Shown: positions 23,530 to 31,632, counted from the first letter of the stretch. The stretch: 64,000 bases of DNA from Spelaeicoccus albus (GCF_013409065.1 NZ_JACBZP010000001.1:1922001-1986000); one strand, 5' to 3'. Numbers and translations: made by a program. The notes: a model not told the origin generated them from the letters alone.

Positions 23530-24006
23530 TCAAGCGCCGTATTCGCGCCCGCCGGCCGCTCGGGGCCCCTCGTCGAGGGTGATCTCCAGGCCGACGGCCG
23601 GGCCACCGTATTGACGGGACGCGCCGATGAGGAGCATCAGACGGAACAGGTGAAATTGATTGCCGTACTTGGCCGTCATGGCGCGCGCGGCCGTGCATAG
23701 TTCCGCTCTGGGCAGGACGCGTGCGCGCCCTGAGTGCCATCGTCCGAGCGGTTCGCCGTGGAACGTGGCTGCTGCAACTCCGACGCGGTCGTTGTGGCGA
23801 ATGCGTCTGACTTTCCACGACCGGCCGGGTGTCACGGCGTACCATCGCCCGTTCGCCGGCGCGAACCAGATCGGCGTCGACTTGGCGGACCCGTCACGTC
23901 GGAAAGTTCGAAGTGCGAAGAAGCGATCCTTGTGCGGATCAGTTCGAAACTGCAGGCCGGCCAAGCTCCGCGTGAGCGTCCTGCGGACTATCTGACCGAT
24001 GCGCAC
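23530..24006 (-). CDS. PPOX-class (split beta-barrel) F420/flavin-dependent family protein
   Basis: 158 aa from GTG 24006 with AAAGGAGC upstream. FFALRTFRRDGSAKSTPIWF then APANGRWYAVTPGRSWKVRR match the pyridoxamine 5'-phosphate oxidase-like fold of actinobacterial Rv2061-type proteins; GGPAVGLEITLDEG closes the barrel. Such proteins bind F420 or FMN; the physiological substrate is unknown. Last gene of a leftward TetR-led operon and convergent with the IS/TetR side. The previous, frameshifted frame overlaps its start by 68 bp. Confidence 0.8.
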   Translation of the reverse strand: MRIGQIVRRTLTRSLAGLQFRTDPHKDRFFALRTFRRDGSAKSTPIWFAPANGRWYAVTPGRSWKVRRIRHNDRVGVAAATFHGEPLGRWHSGRARVLPRAELCTAARAMTAKYGNQFHLFRLMLLIGASRQYGGPAVGLEITLDEGPRAAGGREYGA

Positions 24007-24371
24007 CGTTCGTGCTCCTTTCTGGCGTGTCGTCGGAGGTTGGGTCGGCAGACGGCGGGTGCGCCCCTCGCCGGTCGGACGATGCCGGCCGCGAATCGAT
24101 CGGGCGGTGGTTGAGGGCGATGATCAAGACCGCCTCGAGCAGAGCGAACACCGCAAGGGTGATGAGCTCGGCCGGGTTGGTCAGTGCGAAAAGGGAGGCG
24201 CCGACAACGGTGTGTGCCAACAGGGCACTGCCGGCGACTGCGACACTGTGGTGCCGACTCCATCCCGTGCGCAACGACGAACGCCACAAAACCGCGAGTA
24301 CGACGACGGCGACGGCAAGAGAGCACGATCAGGACCACGACCGGCAGCATTGCACGGGGCCGCTCAGACAC
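23939..24371 (-). pseudogene. Small membrane protein gene with an apparent frameshift
   Basis: From GTG 24371 (overlapping the preceding stop) the frame reads MSERPRAMLPVVVLIVL and then turns into Arg-rich nonsense. Moving one base at about 24317-24322 (GTGCTCTCTTGCC) joins it to LAVAVVVLAVLWRSSLRTGW, then GASLFALTNPAELITLAVFA and a polar tail ending at 23939. The repaired product has three or four membrane segments, about 143 aa. One extra base would account for it: true inactivation or a sequencing slip. Function unknown; the operon position suggests a partner of the next membrane gene. Confidence 0.5.
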
Positions 24372-25080
24372 CGAGACCTCCTATTTCGCCCGTTCGCGTG
24401 AGCGGGGCGGGGTTGGGACGGTAAAGCGCCGATGTTGGGTTCTGCGCACCGGCGGCGCGATAGTAGACGTTTGTCACGACGATGAGGACGGCCGAGGTGA
24501 TCGCGTACATTGCAGTACTCAGGGCGGGGACGACGTCGACGGGAAGGGTATACGCCATGATCACCCGGGCGGCGGAATCGAGTAGTGTGCCGAGTCCCCA
24601 GAGTGCCGTGGAGATTTGCCACATTCGCCGAAAGCGCGGCGCGCGGTCCCAGGTGGCGTCCCAATTGGCCGGCCAGCCGAGCCGCCCTTCGAGTAGTGGG
24701 CGAGAGAACTGATAGGCCAGCGGCCGTCGCGCCCCGAGAGAGCCGAGGAACCAGATCCCCGTGACGGCGGTCAGCCAGCCTTCTTTGGCCAGTAGGAACC
24801 GGGCGCTGCCGGTCAGCAGCGACACCCCGACGCTCAACAGCATCGTGCTCATCACGAATACCGCGATACCGTCCAGCCGGTGTTGCGTCGCCACTATGAC
24901 GACCGCGGTGATCCCGGAGGCGAGTGTACCCGCAAGCAGTGCGAGGTAGATGCTCGCTCCGGCGCCGCGCAGCACGTAGAACAGTGTGAGTGGAACTACC
25001 AAGTCGAATACCATTCGTGCCGCCGCGAGCAATGCGCGACCGGTGCGGCGATCCTGCTCCTGTGTCGTCGACTGGTTCAC
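24364..25080 (-). CDS. VC0807-like integral membrane protein
   Basis: 238 aa with about six membrane segments (LVVPLTLFYVLRGAGASIYL, GIAVFVMSTMLLSVGVSLLT and others). The segment GSARFLLAKEGWLTAVTGIW and RPLLEGRLGWPANWDATWDR resemble the VC0807/DUF3159-type membrane proteins of actinobacteria; function of the family is unknown. Overlaps the TetR gene by 4 bp (ATGA), so the two are translationally coupled. Confidence 0.7.
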   Translation of the reverse strand: MNQSTTQEQDRRTGRALLAAARMVFDLVVPLTLFYVLRGAGASIYLALLAGTLASGITAVVIVATQHRLDGIAVFVMSTMLLSVGVSLLTGSARFLLAKEGWLTAVTGIWFLGSLGARRPLAYQFSRPLLEGRLGWPANWDATWDRAPRFRRMWQISTALWGLGTLLDSAARVIMAYTLPVDVVPALSTAMYAITSAVLIVVTNVYYRAAGAQNPTSALYRPNPAPLTRTGEIGGLGV

Positions 25081-25679
25081 GGCAGAGTCCGGGTAGTGCC
25101 GGCGTCGAACAGTGCTACGAGCTCGCGGGCGTAGTGGGCGCAGTCCAGGTCCGGCTCCGAGTCCAGCAGGAACGGCAGCCCATCCACCGCCCGTTGCACG
25201 ACGGCGGCCATGATGACCGGGTCGAACTCGCCGAACTCGCCGGCCGCCTGCCCGTCGCGCAAGATCTGCTCGACCGGGGAAATCACCTTGCGGTCGGTAT
25301 CGGCGTCGTAATTCAGACCTCCCCCGAGCAAGATGGCCATCAGCGCCTTCATCTGTGTCCGATGGGAGTCGATAAAGCCCACTATTCCCTCGATATAGGC
25401 ATGTAAACGCGCCGGAGCGGCGTGCCGGTCGCGCATCTGCTCGGCCATGAAGGTCCCGATCGTACTCATCACGTCATTTGCCGCGGCAGTGATCAACTCG
25501 TCCTTGCCGGCGAAATGGTACGAGATCAGCCGGGTGCTGGACAGGCCCGCACGCTTTGCGATCCGCGCGAACGACGCCCGGCCGTACCCCTCTTCAGCGA
25601 TCACGGTGATAGTGGCAGCCACGATCTGCGCGCGCCGAGCACTTGCCGCGGCAGATTTATCCGCATTCGTTACTCGCAC
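25077..25679 (-). CDS. TetR-family transcriptional regulator, operon leader
   Basis: 200 aa, GTG start at 25679. HTH region RRAQIVAATITVIAEEGYGR, then ASFARIAKRAGLSSTRLISY and HFAGKDELI. First gene of the leftward unit that includes the VC0807-like, small membrane and PPOX genes. A 16-bp inverted repeat lies 10 bp upstream of the start, so autoregulation is likely. Ligand unknown. Confidence 0.88.
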   Translation of the reverse strand: MRVTNADKSAAASARRAQIVAATITVIAEEGYGRASFARIAKRAGLSSTRLISYHFAGKDELITAAANDVMSTIGTFMAEQMRDRHAAPARLHAYIEGIVGFIDSHRTQMKALMAILLGGGLNYDADTDRKVISPVEQILRDGQAAGEFGEFDPVIMAAVVQRAVDGLPFLLDSEPDLDCAHYARELVALFDAGTTRTLP

Positions 25680-25689
25680 AAGTAAAAAA

Positions 25690-25705
25690 TTACTTGGTTA
25701 AGTAA
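25690..25705. promoter_or_regulatory. TetR-type operator, TTACTTGGTTAAGTAA
   Basis: Inverted repeat with 6-bp perfect arms (TTACTT/AAGTAA) and a 4-bp centre, placed directly before the TetR gene; a third TTACTT half-site lies at 25682-25687 in reverse. AT-rich island in otherwise GC-rich DNA, consistent with a promoter overlap. Confidence 0.6.
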
Positions 25706-25776
25706 AATAACGCAACCCACTTTGTGCGATCTCGCCGTGTTGAAGTCGCCGTTGCTCGCGGCTCGGCGGCCGACCC

Positions 25777-26925
25777 TCAGGCCGCGGCGGATCGCGTGCG
25801 CCGCCGAGTCGGCTTGTGCAAGAACAATCGGTACACCACGATGACCATGAACAGCAGCAGCGCCACTTCGTTGAGGATGCCGCCCCACTGCCACGCCACC
25901 GTGTTGTCGACGGCGTCGCCGAGGATCAGCCGCAGCAACAAGGAAAGATGGAGAAGGGCCAACGGCACGTAAAGTACCGGGTGATACGGAAGGGGCCGAC
26001 CCAGCACGGAGGGGATGATGATCGGCGCATGCGCAAAAATCATCGAGATCACAAAACCCAAGAACAACGCGTGCAGCATGGCGTCGTAGGACGCTTGGTG
26101 GGAAACGGCAGCCGTCAGGCGTCCGAAGACGATCCACAAAATTCCGGCCACGGCCATCCATGCGTAGCCGGTTAACAGTGCCGCGGCCATGTATCGGGTG
26201 AGTCCCTTGGTGCGCACGGTCCGCCGCGCGATGTCGTAGCGGCCCAGCCAGAGCGCCAGGCACAGGAGACCGATGCCGGCCAAGCGTACTCCGGCGTCTT
26301 CGGTCACCGTCGAGACGACAAGCCCCGCCGCAAAAACTGCCGCCGCGACCATGAACAGCCGCCTGCCGGTCGTCGACGTGCCCGTCAGCCTGGACAATTC
26401 GAGGCGTTCACCCGTGATCGTGAGAACCAGGAATCCGGCCATCCACGGCAGGAACTCGTAGACTTCCCATCCGCTGAGCCACAGACAGCCGGCCACTACC
26501 CAACACACGGCACCGGAGGCCAGTACGAAATTGTGCAGCGACCGCTGAATCCGATCGACTGCGACGAACACTCCGACCAGTGCCAGCCCGCCGACGGTGA
26601 CGAGCATTTGCGGGACGCCGTCCGGCACTGCGAACAAGACACCGAGTCCGCCGAGCGCCGCCGCGGCAGGTCCGATGTACGCCCATCGGGCACCAAGCGC
26701 CACGGCGCGCTCCAGTGCGATGACCGTGCCGAGGAAACCGAGGATCATCATCGGCCCGTGCCCCTTGTGCAGGCTGACTCCGCCGCTCGGAAGCGGCAGC
26801 CCCAAATGCACGAGCCCCGACCACAACGCGGCCAAGAGGATGACCACGGCTCCGATCATCAACGGAGCAACCCAGCCGCCGCGCCGCCGACGGGCAGTCG
26901 TCAGACCAATGGACTGCCCCGTCAC
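25777..26925 (-). CDS. NnrS-family membrane protein
   Basis: 382 aa polytopic protein with about 11-12 membrane segments. LPSGGVSLHKGHGPMMILGF near the N-terminus, MLHALFLGFVISMIFAHAPI and GRPLPYHPVLYVPLALLHLS are NnrS signatures with conserved His residues. NnrS is a haem- and copper-containing membrane protein that protects cells from nitric oxide stress in proteobacteria. Here it is the last gene of a four-gene leftward operon (hypothetical, DUF2249, DUF59, NnrS), overlapping the DUF59 gene by 4 bp. Confidence 0.85.
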   Translation of the reverse strand: MTGQSIGLTTARRRRGGWVAPLMIGAVVILLAALWSGLVHLGLPLPSGGVSLHKGHGPMMILGFLGTVIALERAVALGARWAYIGPAAAALGGLGVLFAVPDGVPQMLVTVGGLALVGVFVAVDRIQRSLHNFVLASGAVCWVVAGCLWLSGWEVYEFLPWMAGFLVLTITGERLELSRLTGTSTTGRRLFMVAAAVFAAGLVVSTVTEDAGVRLAGIGLLCLALWLGRYDIARRTVRTKGLTRYMAAALLTGYAWMAVAGILWIVFGRLTAAVSHQASYDAMLHALFLGFVISMIFAHAPIIIPSVLGRPLPYHPVLYVPLALLHLSLLLRLILGDAVDNTVAWQWGGILNEVALLLFMVIVVYRLFLHKPTRRRTRSAAA

Positions 26926-27254
26926 CGGATCCAGCCGAGCTCGCGTTTAGCCTGAACGCTCATCATGGAGGTATCCCACGGTGGGTCCCACACGATCTGC
27001 AAGTCGACCGAGTTGATACCCGGCGCGCCCCACAAGACGTCGTGGACGGCGTCGTCCATATAGCCGCTCAACGGGCAGCCCGGCGTCGTGAGCGTCATGC
27101 GAATCGTCGCCGCGCCGTCCGGCGACACGGACAAGCCGTATATCAGCCCCAAATTCACGATGTCGACTCCCACTTCGGGGTCGATCACCCCGCGGAGAAG
27201 ATCCTGGATCATCCAGACGTCGGCGTCTCCGTGTAGCCATTCGGTTACGGACAT
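26922..27254 (-). CDS. DUF59/MIP18-family iron-sulphur assembly-like protein
   Basis: 110 aa. IDPEVGVDIVNLGLIYGLSV then MTLTTPGCPLSGYMDDAVHD are the family core, with the conserved Cys in TPGCP, and IVWDPPWDTSMMS near the end. It is a single-domain relative of PaaD/SufT proteins that help mature Fe-S clusters. It overlaps the DUF2249 gene by 10 bp and NnrS by 4 bp, so it probably supports a metal centre in the same nitric-oxide-related process. Confidence 0.88.
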   Translation of the reverse strand: MSVTEWLHGDADVWMIQDLLRGVIDPEVGVDIVNLGLIYGLSVSPDGAATIRMTLTTPGCPLSGYMDDAVHDVLWGAPGINSVDLQIVWDPPWDTSMMSVQAKRELGWIR

Positions 27255-27487
27255 ACGATGCGTCCGATACGCACGCGCCAGGCTTCCGGACCCTCTTCGA
27301 GGTAGTCCCAGGTGAACTCGCCGGTGTGCTCGGCTTCGAACTGGTAGTAGAGCGGCTTCGGATCGTGATCATTGATCAGCACAAACGCCTCACCGTCGCC
27401 GAGGCCCTGATACGTCTCAAAAATCAGTTGATGGCGCCTGGCCGGAACCTCTGAACGGACATCGAGCTGCAAGTCTGCTGCCGGCAT
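27245..27487 (-). CDS. DUF2249-domain protein
   Basis: 80 aa from ATG 27487, with GAAGGAG upstream. LQLDVRSEVPARRHQLIFET and GEAFVLINDHDPKPLYYQFE followed by FTWDYLEEGPEAWRVRIGR is the DUF2249 fold (TusA-like). Such domains often accompany hemerythrin and NnrS genes in nitric oxide or low-oxygen response loci. Function not established. Confidence 0.85.
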   Translation of the reverse strand: MPAADLQLDVRSEVPARRHQLIFETYQGLGDGEAFVLINDHDPKPLYYQFEAEHTGEFTWDYLEEGPEAWRVRIGRIVCP

Positions 27488-27489
27488 AG

Positions 27490-27783
27490 TTAGTCTCCTT
27501 CGTGCGTGAATGCCCGGACCGAGTGGTCCGAGTGCGGGGTATCGACGGGATCGGGCAGCCGAGCAAGATAATGCATGGTTCCGTTGATCTTTTCGGCAAT
27601 GGCGGGATCGCTGTGTCTCATCGCCGACCACGCCCCTGCAGCAAGTCTGCTGGCTTGGTCGGCACGGCCGGCTTCGCCCAGTGCCCGCAGCGCGCGCACA
27701 AGTACTTTCGTGAGAGCGTCGGACGTCGAGCCGGCATCGTGAGTGCGCTCGACCGGGTCGGTGTGGGCCGGGTCTCGTTCCAC
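27490..27783 (-). CDS. Conserved hypothetical protein, first gene of the NnrS operon
   Basis: 97 aa. The helical core ALTKVLVRALRALGEAGRAD and ASRLAAGAWSAMRHSDPAIA, then EKINGTMHYLARL, resembles short proteins found beside DUF2249 genes in actinobacteria. No domain name is known to me. It ends 2 bp before the DUF2249 start. An AT-rich segment with TTATTTAGGTGATAATCTCC (minus strand, about 27822-27841) lies upstream and may hold the promoter. Confidence 0.65.
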   Translation of the reverse strand: MERDPAHTDPVERTHDAGSTSDALTKVLVRALRALGEAGRADQASRLAAGAWSAMRHSDPAIAEKINGTMHYLARLPDPVDTPHSDHSVRAFTHEGD

Positions 27784-27859
27784 GTGTCACCGCCTTTGTC
27801 GTTCAATACCGAATTACGCAAGGAGATTATCACCTAAATAAGGCGGTTCAATCGGGCAA

Positions 27860-27886
27860 CGGCCGACTAATCAAATTAGTCGGCCG
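27860..27886 (-). terminator. Strong hairpin at the end of the small gene at 27876-28061
   Basis: CGGCCGACTAAT, loop CAA, ATTAGTCGGCCG: a perfect 12-bp stem that includes the stop codon of the upstream minus-strand gene. It has no long U-run. The position between two leftward units makes a terminator or boundary element likely. Confidence 0.55.
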
Positions 27887-28061
27887 GCGGCGGCATCACT
27901 GATACGTAACCGACGGACGGACCGCACGTAGTCATCGGCAGCGTGGCGATCAGATACGTGATCAAGCCGAGATAACCGAGGATGGCTCCGAGCGAACAGA
28001 GGTAACCGGTAATTCTCTTGATCACCCGTGGCCGGGTCCGGCGGTCAACGGCGAGAATCAT
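27876..28061 (-). CDS. Small membrane protein, hypothetical
   Basis: About 61 aa from ATG 28061 (a TTG at 28157 would give 93 aa but overlaps the previous gene). A basic head (AVDRRTRPRVIKR) is followed by one membrane segment (ITGYLCSLGAILGYLGLITY) and a short Pro-rich tail ending PPPAD. No family recognised. The hairpin at its stop codon supports it as a real gene; the start is doubtful. Confidence 0.4.
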   Translation of the reverse strand: MILAVDRRTRPRVIKRITGYLCSLGAILGYLGLITYLIATLPMTTCGPSVGYVSVMPPPAD

Positions 28062-28122
28062 CCGCCGGGCATAACGCTCCAGCGACTTTTCTCGCTGCCG
28101 CCGCTGAGGTTTCCACCGATGA

Positions 28123-28347
28123 TCAGCGCAGCCGATTGCGGGGATGATTCTTGGCAACTCGCTCGTTGCCGCGTTTGTAATTGCCCGTGATGCGCGCCAT
28201 CAGTTCCTGCGGGTCGTCATATTCGAGGTCAGCAAGGAATTGACGTGCTGCCGCATGTCGCAGCGTTGACGCTCGTCGCCCATTGTGGGTGATGAGCACG
28301 TCATTGCCGACCACTGCGTATTCGAATCCGCGAGGTTGATGAGCCAT
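28123..28347 (-). CDS. Conserved small actinobacterial hypothetical protein
   Basis: 74 aa. AHQPRGFEYAVVGNDVLITH then NGRRASTLRHAAARQFLADL and DPQELMARITGNYKRGNER resemble a short, conserved actinobacterial protein family seen with the pattern HGRRA-LR-AA-FL. It is soluble and basic at the C-terminus. Function unknown. Confidence 0.7.
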   Translation of the reverse strand: MAHQPRGFEYAVVGNDVLITHNGRRASTLRHAAARQFLADLEYDDPQELMARITGNYKRGNERVAKNHPRNRLR

Positions 28348-28377
28348 CGTCGAATTATATGGGAGCGCACTTCCGGA

Positions 28378-29023
28378 TCACTCGTGGTCGATCTTGTTCC
28401 AGAACTGATGGACAAGACCACTCGGCGACGTAACGGATTCGACGGCAAAACCGCTTTCGACGCCGTCCAGCCCGTCCCACAGCGAGACTCCATGCCCGAT
28501 CGTGATCGGCACGATCACGAGGTGCATGAAGTCGACGAGGCCCGCCTGCAGGAATTGACGCACCATCGACGGGCCGCCGCCGATACGGACGTCGCCGCCG
28601 TCTGCGGCCTCGTAGGCACGGTCGAGAATCTCGCGCGGAGACCCGGACACGAAGTGGAAGCTTGTCCCGTTGGCGAACTCGATCGTTTCGTGCGGATAGT
28701 GGGTCATCACAAATACCGGCGTGCGGAACGGCGGTTCGTCGCCCCCACCAGCCTCGCCAATCATCGTCGGGCCAATCGCCGACCGCGGGACCGAACTTAC
28801 GTCGTCCCATGATCTCGGCACCGATGCCTTGGCCCCAGGTGCTGGTGAGGGCCCGATCGATGGTGATGGCGTCGTCGACTGCATCGACCCCGTGAATCAC
28901 GCGGCCGTCGTACATGCTGAATAAGCGCTCGGCGCCGCCGATTGGGGCGTCGAACGTGACGTCCGCGCCGGCGGCGTAGCCGTCGAGCGAAACGTTCAGG
29001 CTGTGGATTCTGGCGCGGGCCAT
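28378..29023 (-). pseudogene. RibD C-terminal/dihydrofolate-reductase-like protein gene with a frameshift
   Basis: From ATG 29023: RIHSLNVSLDGYAAGADVTF ... GAEIMGRRKFGPAVGDWPDD-DWRGWWG, then the frame breaks. Dropping one base of the five-G run (28742-28746) continues as DEPPFRTPVFVMTHYPHETI, GGDVRIGGGPSMVRQFLQAG, ending FWNKIDHE. Repaired length is about 214 aa, normal for these NADPH-dependent reductases. A homopolymer of five G is a common place for both slippage mutation and sequencing error, so the gene may be intact in the cell. Substrate unknown. Confidence 0.75.
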
Positions 29024-29115
29024 GGCGACTCCTCGATGAGCGGGTGGATGACGTTCCGCTTGGTAAGACGAGCCGAGACGGGCGAACTCATCGCACGAAG
29101 AGGAAATCGATTGGA

Positions 29116-29799
29116 CTAATCGGCAAGTGCGCCGGTAAACCACGACGTGATGGTGGTCGGGTGCGTGATGGCCGTTCCGACCACGACGGCGTGTGCGCCC
29201 GCCCTTTTGGCCGCGGCTGCCTGGGCCGGCGTGTGAATTCGACCTTCGGCAATCACCGGAACCGATAGGCTGCCCGCGATCTGCTCGATCAACTCCAGGT
29301 CGGGCCCGTCCAGTTTCGGGCGCTCGCCGGAATAGCCCGACAGCGTGGTGCCGACGCAATCCGCGCCGGCCTGCTCGGCCGCCATCGCGTCGTCCAAGCT
29401 TCCGCAATCGGCCATGATCAGCGCGTTCGTCTCCGTGCGCAGCCTGGTCAGAGTCTCGGCGAGCGTGAGCCCGTCCGGACGGCGCCGTCGTGTGCCGTCG
29501 AGCGCCACCACCTCGGCGCCGGCCTCGGCGACCGCCAGAGCGTGACGCAGGGTGGGTGTGATGAAGACGTCGTCGTTCCCGTCCTTCCACAGTCCGATCT
29601 GCGGTAAACGCACGCGCTCGTGGATGAGCGCGATATCGGCGAGCCCTTGTGCGCGAATCCCGACCGCACCACCGGCGACCGCTGCCTCGGCCACCTGCGT
29701 CATGGTCTCGGCATGCCGCATCGGTTCGCCCGGGTAGGCCTGGCACGACACGATCAGGCCGCCGCGAAGCGACTCGAAGACCGTTGTCGATTCCGTCAT
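29116..29799 (-). CDS. nanE: N-acetylmannosamine-6-phosphate 2-epimerase
   Basis: 227 aa from ATG 29799 with AAAGGG upstream. NanE signatures: GGLIVSCQAYPGEPMRHAET, VGIRAQGLADI, LIMADCGSLDDAMAAEQAGA-DCVGTTLSGY and VPVIAEGRIHTPAQAAAAKR. Converts ManNAc-6-phosphate to GlcNAc-6-phosphate in the cytosol. It overlaps the ROK kinase gene by 4 bp, forming a nanK-nanE pair under the divergent GntR gene. No sialic-acid lyase or transporter is in the window, so ManNAc rather than sialic acid may be the entry substrate. Confidence 0.9.
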   Translation of the reverse strand: MTESTTVFESLRGGLIVSCQAYPGEPMRHAETMTQVAEAAVAGGAVGIRAQGLADIALIHERVRLPQIGLWKDGNDDVFITPTLRHALAVAEAGAEVVALDGTRRRRPDGLTLAETLTRLRTETNALIMADCGSLDDAMAAEQAGADCVGTTLSGYSGERPKLDGPDLELIEQIAGSLSVPVIAEGRIHTPAQAAAAKRAGAHAVVVGTAITHPTTITSWFTGALAD

Positions 29800-30755
29800 G
29801 AGCGAGCCCTTTCGTCGAATACGAGTTTGGCGGCGCCGATCAGTGCCGCGTTCGAGCCGAGCGTTGCGGGCCGAAGCGGGCAGTCGCGCACGATGTCCAT
29901 CAATTCGTCGTCGAAGGCTGCATGCAACGGGTTCCACCAGGTCGGTCCGGCGTCGGCCATTCCGCCGGTCACTACGACGAGCGACGGATCGAGTGAGTTG
30001 ACGAGGCCTGCCACGGCGCGGCCGAGTGCACCGGCGCCCGCGGCGACGGCCTCTGCAGCCGTGGCGTCGCCTTCGGCGGCGAGGCGGACGACGTCCTGGG
30101 TCGTTGACGGGTACGTGAACCGGCCGTCCGTGGGCGCGCCGGGCGCGGTCGGCGCGGTGGCCGCGCGTTCGTAGGCCTGCAGGATGGCCGGCCCCGAGGC
30201 GATGACTTCGAGATGGCCGGTGCGCCCGCAGGTGCAGGGCAGGCCCGCGGCTTCGGGGGAGGGGATGTGGCCGAAGTGGCCGGCGGCGGCGTGGGCGCCG
30301 ATCGTGGGTCCGTCGCCGGTGACGTACGCGCCGCCGATTCCGGTTCCCGCAGCAATCAACAACATCGATTCGGCACCCTCGCCGGCCCCGAGCCAGGCTT
30401 CGCCGAGCGCATGCACGCGGACGTCGTTATCGCAGGCCACCGGCAGTCCGGTGGCCGCTTGCAGGTCACTGCCGAGAGCCGTGCCGGCCCAATTGCGCAA
30501 TGAACTCGTTGCGGCGATGACGCGCCCGGTGACGGGGTCGATCACGCCCGCCGCGCCGATACCGATACCGGCGACCGGCTCGCGGGCATGGCCGGCGATA
30601 GCGGCAACTAGTTGGGCAGCGGCAGTGATGATTGCTGCGGGGCCGTCGTCGGCAGGGGTGGGCACCGACGCGGTCGCGCTCACGCTGCCGGACGGCGACA
30701 CGAGACCTCCGGCGATTTTCGTACCGCCGAGATCCAGGCCGACTGCCAATGTCAT
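29796..30755 (-). CDS. nanK: ROK-family kinase, probable N-acetylmannosamine kinase
   Basis: 319 aa. ATP motif AVGLDLGGTKIAGGLVSPSG at the N-terminus; catalytic Asp in ACDNDVRVHALGE; ROK signature LLIAAGTGIGGAYVTG; zinc motif GHFGHIPSPEA..LPCTCGRTGHLE, in which the usual third Cys is His. Phosphorylates an N-acyl hexosamine; pairing with nanE points to ManNAc. Divergent from the GntR regulator across an 18-bp perfect palindrome. Confidence 0.85.
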   Translation of the reverse strand: MTLAVGLDLGGTKIAGGLVSPSGSVSATASVPTPADDGPAAIITAAAQLVAAIAGHAREPVAGIGIGAAGVIDPVTGRVIAATSSLRNWAGTALGSDLQAATGLPVACDNDVRVHALGEAWLGAGEGAESMLLIAAGTGIGGAYVTGDGPTIGAHAAAGHFGHIPSPEAAGLPCTCGRTGHLEVIASGPAILQAYERAATAPTAPGAPTDGRFTYPSTTQDVVRLAAEGDATAAEAVAAGAGALGRAVAGLVNSLDPSLVVVTGGMADAGPTWWNPLHAAFDDELMDIVRDCPLRPATLGSNAALIGAAKLVFDERARS

Positions 30756-30777
30756 GGGAGGACTCCGCTCGTTCTAG

Positions 30778-30795
30778 ACATATGACGTCATATGT
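30778..30795. promoter_or_regulatory. GntR-type operator, ACATATGACGTCATATGT
   Basis: Perfect 18-bp palindrome in the 82-bp gap between nanK and gntR. It would block both promoters when occupied. The form fits FadR-subfamily dimers, and its AT-rich arms stand out from the surroundings. Confidence 0.7.
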
Positions 30796-30837
30796 TTGAT
30801 AATCAAATTACCAGTCTTCGACGAGAGGTCAAACACG

Positions 30838-31560
30838 ATGCAGCATCCCACGGACGCCGTCTTCGCGCAGCACTCGCGACGTGGCCGGTCGGTAACTGCC
30901 GAGCTGAAAGACTATATTCTCTCGCACGAATTGCGGCCCGGCGACCCTTTCCCGCCGGAATCGACGCTTGTCGAACAGCTCGACGTCAGCCGGTCGAGTT
31001 TGCGCGAGGCCATTCGCACTCTCGTAGCTCTCGACATCATCGAAGTGCGGCACGGGTACGGCACGATCGTCGGGAAGATGTCGATGGCGCCACTCGTCGA
31101 GGGTCTCGCGTTCAAGGCCGTGATGAACGCGTCGGGCGATATGTCCGCGCTGCGCGAGGTCGTCGAGATCCGGCAAGCGCTCGATCTTGCGATGGCACGC
31201 GACGTCGTGGCCGCACTGGACGGCACGGAGGATTCCGAACTTGCCGAACTTGTCGGCGCGATGCAGGAAAAGGCGCGTCGCGGGCGCACGTTCGCCGACG
31301 AGGACGGCGCATTTCACTCCCGTCTCCTCGCCCGTGTCGGCAACAGCCTTGCCGGTCAACTCATCTCCGCGTTGTGGGAAGTGCACACGATAGTGACCCC
31401 GCGGCTCGGCATCGCCCCGCCGGACGACATTGCCGATACTGCCGCCGCTCACGGGGAAATGCTCCGGTGCGCGCAGGCCGGCGACCTTGACGGCTACCGG
31501 TCGGCCGTCGTCGCACACTATGCGCCGCTGCGCCGCGTGCTCGATGCGCTCGAGGATTAG
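30838..31560 (+). CDS. GntR/FadR-family regulator of the nanK-nanE operon
   Basis: 240 aa from ATG 30838 (GAGAGG upstream); an in-frame start at 30796 exists but abuts the operator. Winged helix: LRPGDPFPPESTLVEQLDVS, RSSLREAIRTLVALDIIEVR, HGYGTIV. C-terminal FCD domain: LREVVEIRQALDLAMARDVV and FHSRLLARVGNSLAGQLISA with the His expected for metal or ligand binding. Divergent from nanK; likely ligand is an aminosugar phosphate. Confidence 0.87.
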   Translation: MQHPTDAVFAQHSRRGRSVTAELKDYILSHELRPGDPFPPESTLVEQLDVSRSSLREAIRTLVALDIIEVRHGYGTIVGKMSMAPLVEGLAFKAVMNASGDMSALREVVEIRQALDLAMARDVVAALDGTEDSELAELVGAMQEKARRGRTFADEDGAFHSRLLARVGNSLAGQLISALWEVHTIVTPRLGIAPPDDIADTAAAHGEMLRCAQAGDLDGYRSAVVAHYAPLRRVLDALED

Positions 31561-31632
31561 CGAGCAACATCGGCGTCCGGCTTGTCCTCCATGGGTTGAC
31601 GGCCGTGCTGTGAAACACTTCACCGAGTGGTC

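Noticed and set aside
28355-29746. 463-codon minus-strand frame overlapping nanE and the RibD-like gene
   Set aside because: It only joins the N-terminal half of the frameshifted reductase to out-of-frame nanE sequence.
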